Shown here piece after piece: positions 1 through 6,727 of a DNA stretch of 7,366 nt. The stretch is from Candidatus Melainabacteria bacterium GWA2_34_9. GTDB lineage: Bacteria; Cyanobacteriota; Vampirovibrionia; Gastranaerophilales; UBA9971. The stretch lies in assembly GCA_001784535.1 (NCBI GenBank), contig MFRJ01000044.1, forward strand, positions 1-7,366. The letters are read 5' to 3'. The translations under genes and the position numbers were made by a program. The notes under the pieces are model-generated. The model did not search any database, was not told the origin of the DNA, and saw only the letters and a program-made list of their open reading frames with translations. Each line of letters begins with the position of its first letter. Within the stretch, counting starts at the first letter, position 1.

Positions 1-78
1 TACTGAGGAACGTTTGTTTTTTAATTATAACAATAAGAATTTGTTCTGTAAAGTGTGGTTTTTATAGATTTATAATTT
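1..78. other. Non-coding left flank
   Basis: No gene can be supported here. The stretch is AT-rich and lies downstream of the GNAT gene. I see no convincing GC-rich hairpin followed by a T run that would terminate GNAT transcription. The only clear signal is the leftward promoter at 24-52. A short plus-strand open frame ending at a TAG at 65-67 could be the tail of a gene entering from the left, but nothing in it is recognisable. Confidence 0.5.
24..52 (-). promoter_or_regulatory. Putative sigma70-type promoter reading left out of the window
   Basis: On the minus strand a -35 element TTTACA (47-52) is followed, after exactly 17 bp, by a perfect -10 hexamer TATAAT (24-29). A TG one base before the hexamer gives an extended -10. 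The expected transcription start is near position 17. The -35 matches the TTGACA consensus at five of six positions. The element lies just past the stop codon of the GNAT gene, so it probably drives a minus-strand gene lying beyond the left edge of the window, which cannot be seen here. In AT-rich DNA, hexamers alone are weak evidence, but the combination of both boxes, ideal spacing and TG extension is good. Confidence 0.6.
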
Positions 79-501
79 CTATTTTCTGCAACACATGTAG
101 TGTGAATTTTGAGTTGTTTTGTTTAATTTTCCGCATACTCTCTCACATTTCAAAAGTATTTCATCAGGGATATTATCATCTTCAATAAAACCAAACTGCT
201 CAAAATATTCGGGGATAATGGTAGTAATCCAAATTTCTTCTGAAGGTACAGCATACATAAGCTTTTCTACTATTTTTTTTCCAACGCCATTCCTTCTATA
301 ATTTTCTAAAACACCAAGTGTTGCAAGCTCATATACTTCACCATAGCGCTTAAACCGTCCAAAACCTGCTAACTCACAGCCAACCTCAGCTACATAAAAC
401 TGTTGATTATCTAAATTTTCACCATCAAGTCCGTATTCTTCAATGTAAGGCTTTATTTTTTCTATATCAGATTCCAGAGCAGGTCTAACAAAAACTTCCA
501 T
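79..501 (-). CDS. GNAT-family N-acetyltransferase
   Basis: Predicted cytosolic acetyl-CoA-dependent N-acetyltransferase of 140 residues, a single GNAT domain of normal length. The acetyl-CoA pyrophosphate loop is visible as RRNGVG (residues 69-74), preceded by the beta-4 segment ELATLGVLENY (58-68). A C-terminal YFEQFGF (99-105) is the typical end of the fold. The region after it (IPDEILLKCERVC) resembles the tail of the acetyltransferase domain of N-acetylglutamate synthases. That hints at an amino-acid-type substrate, but the acceptor is not known. An in-frame ATG lies 6 nt upstream (505-507), but it sits only 1 nt from the AGGAGG at 509-514. The ATG at 499-501 has 7 nt spacing and is preferred. 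The gene follows pth on the same strand with 29 nt between them, so the two are probably co-transcribed. The C-terminal tail is unusually Cys-rich (C119, C123, C137, C138). Confidence 0.9.
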   Translation of the reverse strand: MEVFVRPALESDIEKIKPYIEEYGLDGENLDNQQFYVAEVGCELAGFGRFKRYGEVYELATLGVLENYRRNGVGKKIVEKLMYAVPSEEIWITTIIPEYFEQFGFIEDDNIPDEILLKCERVCGKLNKTTQNSHYMCCRK

Positions 502-508
502 AGCCATG

Positions 509-514
509 CCTCCT
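509..514 (-). promoter_or_regulatory. Ribosome binding site of the GNAT gene (decides the start)
   Basis: A perfect AGGAGG lies 7 nt upstream of the ATG at 499-501 but only 1 nt from the in-frame ATG at 505-507. The position selects the downstream ATG. This strong site lies in the short pth-GNAT gap and allows independent initiation on a shared transcript. Confidence 0.8.
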
Positions 515-530
515 GAATATCAAATTTCTA

Positions 531-1115
531 TTATGCGGATTCTATAACATCAATACCATTATATTTATTCTGTGCAAAATTCATACCCGACAAAAGGTAA
601 TCTTCTACTGCTTCTACACTCAAAGGGATTATTTTTTTAAGAATTTCCGATTCTTCCGCAGTAAATTTTTCAAGCACATAAGAAGTACACAAATGCTCTC
701 CGGGATTAGGTCCTATACCCACTTTAAGACGGGGGAAATTTTGCCCGCAGCAACAGGAAATTATTGATTTTATGCCATTATGTCCACCGGCTGAACCTTC
801 TTCTCGGAACCTTATTTTTCCCATATCAAGGCTTACATCATCAAAAACAACAAATAGATCAGCAATATCGACTTTATACCAGTTCATAATTTTAGAAATA
901 GCTTCACCTGAAAGATTCATATAAGTTAAAGGCTGAACAATTAAAACCTCTATATCTTTGACCACCCCTTTACCAACAATCGCATTGAATTTTGAATTAA
1001 AACTGCCTTTAACATTATATTTGGAGGCAAGGGCTTCTGTTACCATAAAACCCACATTATGCCTTGTGTTTTTATATTTTTCTCCCGGATTTCCAAGACC
1101 TGCTATTATTTTCAT
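531..1115 (-). CDS. pth: Peptidyl-tRNA hydrolase (Pth)
   Basis: Cytosolic esterase that cleaves peptidyl-tRNA released by stalled ribosomes, recycling tRNA. The 194-residue product has the normal length and the full set of Pth landmarks: GLGNPG near the N-terminus (N9), TRHNVG with the catalytic His (H19), QPLTYMN with N67, VVFDD with the catalytic-support Asp (D92), the GSAGGHNG signature with N113, and RLKVGIG after it. All residues expected for catalysis and peptide binding are present. One oddity is three consecutive cysteines (121-123) where the family usually has a Leu-Gly-Thr-like turn. The ATG start at 1113-1115 has a modest GAAG site 8 nt upstream and the protein begins directly at the first beta strand, so the start is secure. 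The gene heads a minus-strand unit with the GNAT gene. It is divergent from the HTH-PHP-YjbQ unit. Confidence 0.97.
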   Translation of the reverse strand: MKIIAGLGNPGEKYKNTRHNVGFMVTEALASKYNVKGSFNSKFNAIVGKGVVKDIEVLIVQPLTYMNLSGEAISKIMNWYKVDIADLFVVFDDVSLDMGKIRFREEGSAGGHNGIKSIISCCCGQNFPRLKVGIGPNPGEHLCTSYVLEKFTAEESEILKKIIPLSVEAVEDYLLSGMNFAQNKYNGIDVIESA

Positions 1116-1256
1116 TCAATTTACTTCATTTTGGAATAACATTTCTGACATTGCTTTTGTAATATAATTCATATAATAAATCAGATTTTTATTACAAAGA
1201 CTTAATTTAAATCAATTAAAAATTCATTCCACTAACTAATTTAAATTATCTACATT

Positions 1257-1285
1257 TTAGTATAAAAACTTAATATTAATATAAT
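1257..1285 (+). promoter_or_regulatory. Possible promoter of the HTH-PHP-YjbQ unit
   Basis: A perfect -10 hexamer TATAAT (1280-1285) lies 17 bp after a weak -35 candidate TTAGTA (1257-1262). The predicted start near 1292 would give a leader of about 70 nt before the TTG start at 1365. The -35 matches the consensus poorly, and TA-rich hexamers are frequent here, so this is tentative. A regulated promoter needing an activator would also look like this. Confidence 0.35.
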
Positions 1286-1350
1286 AAGTTTAATGTGGTA
1301 TGAAATTAATTCTTTTTATATCACACACCCCCATAATTTAGTTATAAATA

Positions 1351-1356
1351 GGGAGG
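1351..1356 (+). promoter_or_regulatory. Ribosome binding site of the HTH gene (decides a TTG start)
   Basis: GGGAGG lies 8 nt upstream of an in-frame TTG at 1365-1367. The upstream ATG at 1293 has no purine-rich site before it, and the 24 residues it would add do not resemble the domain that follows. This site makes TTG the likely start. Confidence 0.75.
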
Positions 1357-1364
1357 GAAAAAAA

Positions 1365-1937
1365 TTGTCAGCTAAAAGTCAAGAAAGCCAAATGCTCACA
1401 AGTGAAAGCAGCAAAAGACTCGTTGATTTTCTGGAATCAATGGATCTTCACAAAAAAGATTTTGCTGAAATGATAGGCGTAACTTTATCGTATGTTTACA
1501 GCCTTATAGACAACACTATTCCTTTTTCAACAAGAACAACCACTTTGGAAAGGATAGCTCTGGTTATGGGAATTTCTCCTGATGAATTTCCCGAATACAA
1601 GACCGCAGAAGAGCCAAAGTTAATAGATGAAGGATTACAATTCCTTAAAGAAAAACAAAAAAAGCTTGGATTAAGCAATCTTCAATTGATTAAAAAATTT
1701 CCAAGACAAAAAAGAGTAGAGATAGTAGACTTATGGAGAGGGGCTGAACCTCTTCCTTTGGACTGGAATTATCTTTCTACTATCACGTCAGCTCTTAATA
1801 TTTCTTCAAAAGAAATTTATCCTTACTGGCAGTCCAGGATGCAACAATACCTGTTAATGGGCGGCATTGACATAATGTCCAATAATTTATTAATTAATGC
1901 AATGTTTAATGGAGCAAAGAGTTATTTGAAGATATAA
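1365..1937 (+). CDS. Tandem helix-turn-helix (XRE/Cro-like) regulator
   Basis: Predicted DNA-binding regulator of 190 residues from a TTG start. Residues 16-76 form a Cro/C1-type HTH. A first helix (RLVDFLESM) is followed by a helix-turn-helix (KKDFAEMIGVTLSYVYSLI), then LERIALVMGISPDEF, the usual closing helix of XRE domains. Residues 85-160 look like a second, more divergent copy. It contains LGLSNLQLIKKF and a partner segment YLSTITSALNISSKEIYPYW that parallels the LERIALVMGISPDEF segment. No ligand-binding, enzymatic or membrane segment is seen. The PHP gene begins 3 nt after the stop, so it heads an operon with the PHP and YjbQ genes and may regulate it and the divergent pth promoter. 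The DNA target and signal are unknown. A non-regulatory role (for example as an adaptor) is possible because the second HTH is degenerate. Confidence 0.82.
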   Translation: MSAKSQESQMLTSESSKRLVDFLESMDLHKKDFAEMIGVTLSYVYSLIDNTIPFSTRTTTLERIALVMGISPDEFPEYKTAEEPKLIDEGLQFLKEKQKKLGLSNLQLIKKFPRQKRVEIVDLWRGAEPLPLDWNYLSTITSALNISSKEIYPYWQSRMQQYLLMGGIDIMSNNLLINAMFNGAKSYLKI

Positions 1938-1940
1938 AAA

Positions 1941-2975
1941 ATGAAAAACACAAGCAAGGGAGCAATCCACATACATACAACTTATTCAGACGGAACAAGC
2001 ACAATAAAACAAATAGCCCGAGCTGCCAAAAAGGCAGGTCTTGAATGGATAATAATAACAGACCACAATAATCTTACCGGATTAAAAGAAGAAGGTTGGT
2101 ATGATGGTGTGGCTGTTATTGTGGGAGAAGAAATAAGCCCTCCTCCGGGTAACCATTATCTTGCATTCAATATCACTCGGGCAATTTCAGAAAAGTTACA
2201 TCCGCTGGAATTTATCAATGAAGTTAACAAACAAGGCGGGTTTGGTTTTATTGCACATCCTGACGAAAGTACTAACAGAAAACATCACTGGTCTCCTTTA
2301 ATTTGGACTGATTGGGAAATAAAAGGCTTTCAAGGACTTGAAATATGGAATTATCTGTCCGACTGGGGTGATCAATTTAATCCGAAGCGTGCTTTTTATG
2401 ATTATTTATTCAAAAATCATATGCTGCAAGGACCAACTCCAAAAGTTCTTAACTGGTGGGACAAATTAAACAACGAAAATAAGGAAATATTTCCCGCAAT
2501 CGGCAGCCTTGACGCTCATGCTTTAAAATATAATTATCGTAAAATATTTATTCTCAAAATATTCCCTTATAAGGATTGCTTTAAAACCATTACAAATTAT
2601 GTTTATCTGGAAGAAAGATTATCTCCGAACTTTAATGAAGCAAAAAAACAAATTTATGATGCCATAAAATCAGGTAATAATTTAATAATAAACCGTATCT
2701 GGAGCAAAAAATCAGATGATATATGTTTTTATATAGAAAATGGTACTAAAAAAGCTTTTTCTGGGGACAAAATAGCTCTTCATGAAGAAACCATATTAAC
2801 AGTAAAACTGCCTAAAAGGGGCAATATAAAAATTCTGCATAACGGAAAAGTTATAAGGGATGTAAATACTTACGAATTCCAAATGAGTGATTTAAAAACA
2901 GGAAAATATAGACTGGAAGTCCGATACAAAAACAGACCCTGGATTTTTTCAAACCCTATAATTGTTGAGGGCTAA
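1941..2975 (+). CDS. PHP-domain metallohydrolase (CehA/McbA-like)
   Basis: Predicted metal-dependent phosphoesterase or hydrolase of 344 residues, probably cytosolic since no signal peptide is seen. The PHP metal-binding set is complete: HIH with D17 (H10, H12), TDHNN (D41, H42), GEE (E63/E64), H72, AHPDE (H106) and GSLDAH (D191, H193). All are in the expected order, so the enzyme should be active, likely with a two- or three-metal centre. Residues from about 250 to 344 form a beta-rich tail ending in RPWIFSNPI, a terminal segment seen in CehA/McbA-type PHP proteins. This length and tail set it apart from the shorter TrpH/YciV nucleotide phosphatases and from histidinol phosphatases. The substrate cannot be inferred. 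The ATG lies 3 nt after the HTH stop with no strong ribosome site, suggesting translational coupling. The YjbQ gene starts 3 nt after its own stop. Confidence 0.9.
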   Translation: MKNTSKGAIHIHTTYSDGTSTIKQIARAAKKAGLEWIIITDHNNLTGLKEEGWYDGVAVIVGEEISPPPGNHYLAFNITRAISEKLHPLEFINEVNKQGGFGFIAHPDESTNRKHHWSPLIWTDWEIKGFQGLEIWNYLSDWGDQFNPKRAFYDYLFKNHMLQGPTPKVLNWWDKLNNENKEIFPAIGSLDAHALKYNYRKIFILKIFPYKDCFKTITNYVYLEERLSPNFNEAKKQIYDAIKSGNNLIINRIWSKKSDDICFYIENGTKKAFSGDKIALHEETILTVKLPKRGNIKILHNGKVIRDVNTYEFQMSDLKTGKYRLEVRYKNRPWIFSNPIIVEG

Positions 2976-2978
2976 AAA

Positions 2979-3395
2979 ATGCCTATAGTTACCGAAAGAT
3001 TTAATATAACGACCAAAGGTTTTACAGATATTATTGATATAACTGTGCAAGTCAAAGAAATTATTATGAACCATAATCTTGAAGATGCGCAGGTAATGGT
3101 TTACGTAGCAGGAAGTACAGCTTCAATTACTAATATTGAATACGAACCAGGATTGTTAAAAGATATTCCCGAAGCTTTTGAAATAATAGCTCCAATGAAT
3201 AAAACCTATCATCATGACGAAACATGGCATGACGGAAATGGTTTTGCACATGTAAGAGCATCCATGATAGGTAATTCAAAGTCTTTTCCCGTAAAAAATT
3301 ATGAATTGGTTTTAGGGACATGGCAGCAAATAGTTTTGATAGACTTTGATAACAAACCCCGCACACGATGTATTTATGTACAGATTATTTATTAA
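2979..3395 (+). CDS. YjbQ/UPF0047-family protein
   Basis: A 138-residue single-domain protein of the YjbQ (UPF0047) family, full length. Signature segments are GSTASITNIEYEPGLL (45-60), DETWHDGNGFAHVRA (80-94) and LGTWQQIVLIDFD (112-124). The His, Asp and Arg residues of the central segment (H84, D85, H91, R93) and the GTWQQ turn form the proposed active site. This is the GSTA-IT/IEYEPGL branch rather than the E. coli YjbQ branch, which has HTSA at the first motif. E. coli YjbQ has been linked to a thiamine-phosphate synthase activity, but the physiological role of the family is not settled, so I give no symbol. A GAGG at 2967-2970, inside the end of the PHP gene, lies 8 nt upstream of the ATG. 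The last 11 bp overlap the convergent murE. It probably shares a transcript with the HTH and PHP genes. Confidence 0.93.
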   Translation: MPIVTERFNITTKGFTDIIDITVQVKEIIMNHNLEDAQVMVYVAGSTASITNIEYEPGLLKDIPEAFEIIAPMNKTYHHDETWHDGNGFAHVRASMIGNSKSFPVKNYELVLGTWQQIVLIDFDNKPRTRCIYVQIIY

Positions 3396-4881
3396 TAAGC
3401 TTTTCGAGGGCTTTTCTGGCTTCTTCCCTGTCATCAAAATGTATAGTTTCATTATTTAATATCTGGTAATCTTCATGCCCTTTACCTGCGAGAAGTATCA
3501 CATCATCTTCTTTAGAAATCCTTACAGCTGTTTCTATAGCAGCCCCTCTGTCCACTTCAACGATGACTTTACTTGAGCTTAAAGATTTTATACCTGATAA
3601 AATATCGGTGATGATTTGTTGCGGATCCTCAGAACGAGGATTATCTGAAGTTATTATTACTTTATCTGCGAGAACTTCTGCAATTCTGCCCATTTGTGGA
3701 CGTTTTGTTGCATCTCTATCCCCTCCGCATCCGAAAACACAAATTAATTTTCCGTCATGAGGAACAATTTTCGTTGCTGCTTTTAAAACATTTTCAAGCC
3801 CATCGGGAGTATGCGCATAATCAACTATCACAAGCGGTTTTCTTGAAACCACCTCAAATCTTCCAGCTACTGAAGGCGTTGATTCAAGTGCTTCTATACA
3901 GATATTTAAATCTATTCCTTCAGCCAAACCAGTGCTCATCGCAGCAAGAGCATTATAAATACTAAACATACCGGTCATTTGAAGATTTACATTTTTAGTT
4001 CCAAAAGGAGTTATACAAGTAAATTTCGAACCATAAACAGAAAATTCAACATTTTCTGCCATAATATCAGCTTTATTATTTATTCCGTAAGTTAATATTC
4101 TTACATTAGCGGGCGTAGCCTCAATAAAACGTTCCGCATAACTGTCATCTCTATTAATAACCGCAAAACTATTGGAATTATTTTCCAGAGAGCTAAACAG
4201 CTTGCTTTTGGCAAGGAAATAATTTCCCATTGTAATATGATAATCAAGATGATCCTGAGTAAGATTTGTTAAAACAGCACCCTTAAAAACACATCCGTCA
4301 ATTCGGCGCTGTTCAATAGCGTGCGAGCTTACTTCCATTACAGTGTTATTTATGTCTTTATTAAGGAAATCCCTTAAAACTTTTTGCAAATCGCTTGCCT
4401 GAGGCGTTGTATGACCACTTGAAATATATTCATCCGTTGATGAATACCTGTTTCCAAGTGTTCCTATAAGTCCGCATTTCAAAGCAGCTTTTTCGAAAAT
4501 ATTTTCTACAAGGTGCGTTACTGTTGTTTTTCCGTTTGTTCCTGTAATACCAATTAAATTTATTTCTTTAGCAGGGAAATCATAAAACCAGGCGCCAATT
4601 TGAGCAACCGAAAGTTCGGTATCTTTTACCTGTATTATAGGAAAATCCTCATCAGGTAATTCTTTTTCAGAAATTACTGCAACCGCGCCATTATTAACAG
4701 CATTTTTCGCAAAATTATGACCGTCTACATGCTCCCCTTTTATGCAAATAAAAATATTCCCTGCTTCAACAGTTTTGGAATTAAAAGAAATTCCGTTTAC
4801 TTCTACGTTTTCATTGCCACTTAAATTATATGTTTTTTCAGATTTCAAATATTCTATAAGATTTTTTAAGCTTTTTACCAC
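3385..4881 (-). CDS. murE: UDP-MurNAc-tripeptide synthetase, mDAP-adding (MurE)
   Basis: Cytosolic ATP-dependent ligase that adds the third residue to UDP-MurNAc-L-Ala-D-Glu in peptidoglycan precursor synthesis. The 498 residues have the usual three-domain layout: an N-terminal UDP-binding domain (to about 105), a central ATPase domain with the P-loop GITGTNGKTT (111-120), HTTP (157-160), EVSSHAIEQRR (183-193) and YFLAKSKLF with the carbamylated Lys (K225), then a C-terminal domain with DYAHTPD (354-360), GGDRD (386-390) and GKGHE (466-470). DNPR at 413-416 is the established mark of meso-diaminopimelate specificity; lysine-adding enzymes differ there. The start is a GTG (4879-4881) with GGGAGG 6 nt upstream. 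It follows ftsI by 17 nt, so it is co-transcribed. No murF follows, unlike the usual dcw order. Confidence 0.97.
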   Translation of the reverse strand: MVKSLKNLIEYLKSEKTYNLSGNENVEVNGISFNSKTVEAGNIFICIKGEHVDGHNFAKNAVNNGAVAVISEKELPDEDFPIIQVKDTELSVAQIGAWFYDFPAKEINLIGITGTNGKTTVTHLVENIFEKAALKCGLIGTLGNRYSSTDEYISSGHTTPQASDLQKVLRDFLNKDINNTVMEVSSHAIEQRRIDGCVFKGAVLTNLTQDHLDYHITMGNYFLAKSKLFSSLENNSNSFAVINRDDSYAERFIEATPANVRILTYGINNKADIMAENVEFSVYGSKFTCITPFGTKNVNLQMTGMFSIYNALAAMSTGLAEGIDLNICIEALESTPSVAGRFEVVSRKPLVIVDYAHTPDGLENVLKAATKIVPHDGKLICVFGCGGDRDATKRPQMGRIAEVLADKVIITSDNPRSEDPQQIITDILSGIKSLSSSKVIVEVDRGAAIETAVRISKEDDVILLAGKGHEDYQILNNETIHFDDREEARKALEKLINK

Positions 4882-4887
4882 AACAAA

Positions 4888-4893
4888 CCTCCC
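4888..4893 (-). promoter_or_regulatory. Ribosome binding site of murE (GTG start)
   Basis: GGGAGG lies 6 nt upstream of the GTG at 4879-4881, inside the 17-nt ftsI-murE gap. It supports GTG as the true start of murE. The MurE N-terminus has no better ATG nearby. Confidence 0.8.
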
Positions 4894-4898
4894 TATAT

Positions 4899-6656
4899 TT
4901 ATTGTTTTTTGTCTTCTTCATCTTTTTTATCGGGTTCCAGATGAAGAACCCTTCCCACTTCCGTAGCTACAGCATTAAAAACAGGGCCTGCTACTGTACT
5001 TCCCCATGAATTACCTGTTTTAGGGCTGTCTATTACTGCCATTATAAGGACCTGCGGGTTTTTTACAGGAAAAAATCCGGCAAAAGAAGTGTAAATTCCA
5101 CCTGAATAGCCTACTCCATTAGCATTAGGTTTTCTTGAAGTACCTGTTTTCCCTGCAACACGGTACTTAGCAATTTTACCCGAGGTTGCTTCACTGTCTT
5201 CGATACTTTTAGCCAATATCCTTGTTAAATCAGCGGCTGTTTTTTCTGACAATACTCTTCTTGTTTTTATTTTACTTAAATATTCTTCTTCACTCTGGCA
5301 TTTTATAACATGCGGCGTTACCCAAACTCCTTTATTTGCAATTGCAGCAACAGCCGAAGCTATTTGAATAGGCGTAGAAGCTATACCGTAGCCATATCCC
5401 ATAGAAGCATGCGTTACTTCACTCCATGTGTTCGGCGGAGGAAAAATTCCCGCTGATTCTCCGGGAAGGTCTATGCCGGTTTTTTGTCCTATACCAAAGC
5501 GTTTTAACATCTCATAATGTTTGGACGGCGGAATTTTTAATGATATTTTAAGACTTCCAATGTTACTGCTGTGTACAAAAAGATAATTCAAATCAATAAG
5601 ACCGGGATAAGGTCGTTTGTAATAATCATAATTCTGGATTTCCCAACCCTGAATTTTTACCTTACCTGTATCAAGAACTTTTTCGTTTGTTGTAATAACG
5701 CCTGTTTCAAGCGCTGAAGCAATTGTAAGAATTTTAAAAGTTGAACCTGGAGGATATACATCGCTTAAGGCCCAATTTTTAACGATTGATGCAGTAACTT
5801 TATTGTATTTATTGGGATTATAGCTTGGATACACTGCAAATCCTAAAATTTCACCGTTTCTGGGATTTAATACAATTACAGCACCCTTATCTGCTCTTGT
5901 TTGGGCTATCATTTTCTTTAATTCTGTTTCTGATGTGTGCTGTATTGCAGAATCAATTGTTAAACTTAATTTTGAACCTTTCAAAGGAGCTGTTACGATT
6001 TTAGGGTTTGTATTGAGTTCATAAATAATATTACCCCGACCGTCATATTCAACAGGTTTCATTGAGGGTTTTGTTACAAGATTTTTTTGTCCTGTTTTTT
6101 CAACACCTGCAGCTAAATTTGCATCTGAATTTATATATCCCAGAATATGCGACGCCAAATTTCCCTGAGGATAAACTCTTATATTTTTTTTTACAAAATC
6201 AAGTCCTCTTATTTGATTTTTTGAGATTTCAGGTCTAATTCCTTTCTCGACGACTTCCATGCTGACATTTTTTGCTATTAAAATAGTTGATTCATTATAA
6301 TGACTTAATTTTTCTTTTATATCTTTTTTAGATTGATTTAAGGGCTTTGCAAGTATAGAAGTCATTAAATCAAGATTTATTTTCTTATTGTAATATTGAG
6401 GATGCGCATAAATGTCATAAAGAGTGGCATCTCCGGCAAGTCTTATACCGTTGCGATCAACTATTTCTCCTCGAAAGCTGAAATCCCTTGCGGATTGCCT
6501 GTTTTCTTTTGCTTTTTCCTTTAAATCAGCTCCCTGAATAATTTGTACCCAGAAAAGTTTAGCGATAATTATTAATGCAAAAAGAAATAAAGATCCTTGT
6601 ATGATAATGGACCATCTATCATATTTTTTAGATCTTAACTGGAATAAATATTTCAT
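4899..6656 (-). CDS. ftsI: Septal peptidoglycan transpeptidase FtsI (class B PBP)
   Basis: Membrane-anchored penicillin-binding protein of 585 residues that cross-links septal peptidoglycan outside the membrane. A short basic N-terminus is followed by one membrane segment (about 15-37: SIIIQGSLFLFALIIIAKLF). Next comes the class B dimerisation region beginning at FSFRGEIVDRNG (61-72), then the transpeptidase domain. The three catalytic motifs are intact: GSTFK with the nucleophile S305 and K308, SSN at 363-365, and KTG at 503-505. There are no PASTA repeats, so it resembles FtsI more than SpoVD or PBP2x. A TTG 9 nt upstream (6663-6665) gives a longer frame, but the AGGG at 6666-6669 touches it. 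The ATG at 6654-6656 has 9 nt spacing and is chosen. The acidic, lysine-rich tail (PDKKDEEDKKQ) is short and disordered. Its neighbours, ftsL-like and murE, fit a dcw cluster. Confidence 0.97.
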   Translation of the reverse strand: MKYLFQLRSKKYDRWSIIIQGSLFLFALIIIAKLFWVQIIQGADLKEKAKENRQSARDFSFRGEIVDRNGIRLAGDATLYDIYAHPQYYNKKINLDLMTSILAKPLNQSKKDIKEKLSHYNESTILIAKNVSMEVVEKGIRPEISKNQIRGLDFVKKNIRVYPQGNLASHILGYINSDANLAAGVEKTGQKNLVTKPSMKPVEYDGRGNIIYELNTNPKIVTAPLKGSKLSLTIDSAIQHTSETELKKMIAQTRADKGAVIVLNPRNGEILGFAVYPSYNPNKYNKVTASIVKNWALSDVYPPGSTFKILTIASALETGVITTNEKVLDTGKVKIQGWEIQNYDYYKRPYPGLIDLNYLFVHSSNIGSLKISLKIPPSKHYEMLKRFGIGQKTGIDLPGESAGIFPPPNTWSEVTHASMGYGYGIASTPIQIASAVAAIANKGVWVTPHVIKCQSEEEYLSKIKTRRVLSEKTAADLTRILAKSIEDSEATSGKIAKYRVAGKTGTSRKPNANGVGYSGGIYTSFAGFFPVKNPQVLIMAVIDSPKTGNSWGSTVAGPVFNAVATEVGRVLHLEPDKKDEEDKKQ

Positions 6657-6665
6657 TTGTTTCAA

Positions 6666-6669
6666 CCCT
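6666..6669 (-). promoter_or_regulatory. Ribosome binding site of ftsI (decides the start)
   Basis: AGGG lies 9 nt upstream of the ATG at 6654-6656 and directly abuts the in-frame TTG at 6663-6665, which would leave no spacer. The site therefore points to the ATG. Confidence 0.65.
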
Positions 6670-6673
6670 GATT

Positions 6674-6727
6674 TGTTTTCGGTACGAATCGTGAACTATT
6701 CTCTAAAAGATAACTATTCCGAAAACA
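6674..6727 (-). repeat. 9-bp inverted repeat between ftsL-like and ftsI
   Basis: Perfect arms TGTTTTCGG (6674-6682) and CCGAAAACA (6719-6727) flank a 36-nt loop in the 98-nt gap. The loop also holds a direct repeat AACTATTC (plus-strand sense, 6694-6701 and 6712-6719), 18 bp apart. The downstream arm ends 4 nt before the ftsI ribosome site. There is no T run after the hairpin on the minus strand, so it is not a standard terminator. It could be an mRNA stem affecting ftsI translation or processing, or a protein-binding site. Confidence 0.5.

Larger units (their letters stand above)
1116..1364. other. Divergent intergenic region with AT-rich repeats
   Basis: This 249-bp, strongly AT-rich region separates pth (leftward) from the HTH gene (rightward) and must hold promoters for both. 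It contains an 8-bp inverted repeat, TTTGTAAT (1156-1163) and ATTACAAA (1191-1198). It also contains a second inverted pair, TAATAAA (1174-1180) and TTTATTA (1188-1194), and two copies of TAATTTAAAT (1203-1212 and 1237-1246), each containing the palindrome ATTTAAAT. These could be operator sites for the neighbouring HTH protein, but such short AT-rich repeats also arise by chance. No small gene with a ribosome site is seen. Confidence 0.45.

Noticed and set aside
958..1167. Plus-strand open frame over the start of pth.
   Set aside because: It is the complement of conserved Pth sequence, with no ribosome site or domain.
1293..1364. An N-terminal extension of the HTH gene from the ATG at 1293.
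   Set aside because: No ribosome site precedes it, the extra 24 residues do not look like part of the HTH fold, and a good GGGAGG stands before the TTG at 1365.
3130..3366. Minus-strand open frame opposite the YjbQ gene.
   Set aside because: It has no recognisable domain and lies wholly inside the well-supported YjbQ reading frame.
3396..3420. Possible terminator hairpin (AAGC and GCTT) after the YjbQ gene.
   Set aside because: The stem is only 4 bp and the T run is short and interrupted; too weak to call.
3563..3965. Two plus-strand open frames (3563-3760 and 3696-3965) inside murE.
   Set aside because: They are antisense to conserved MurE motifs and show no domain.
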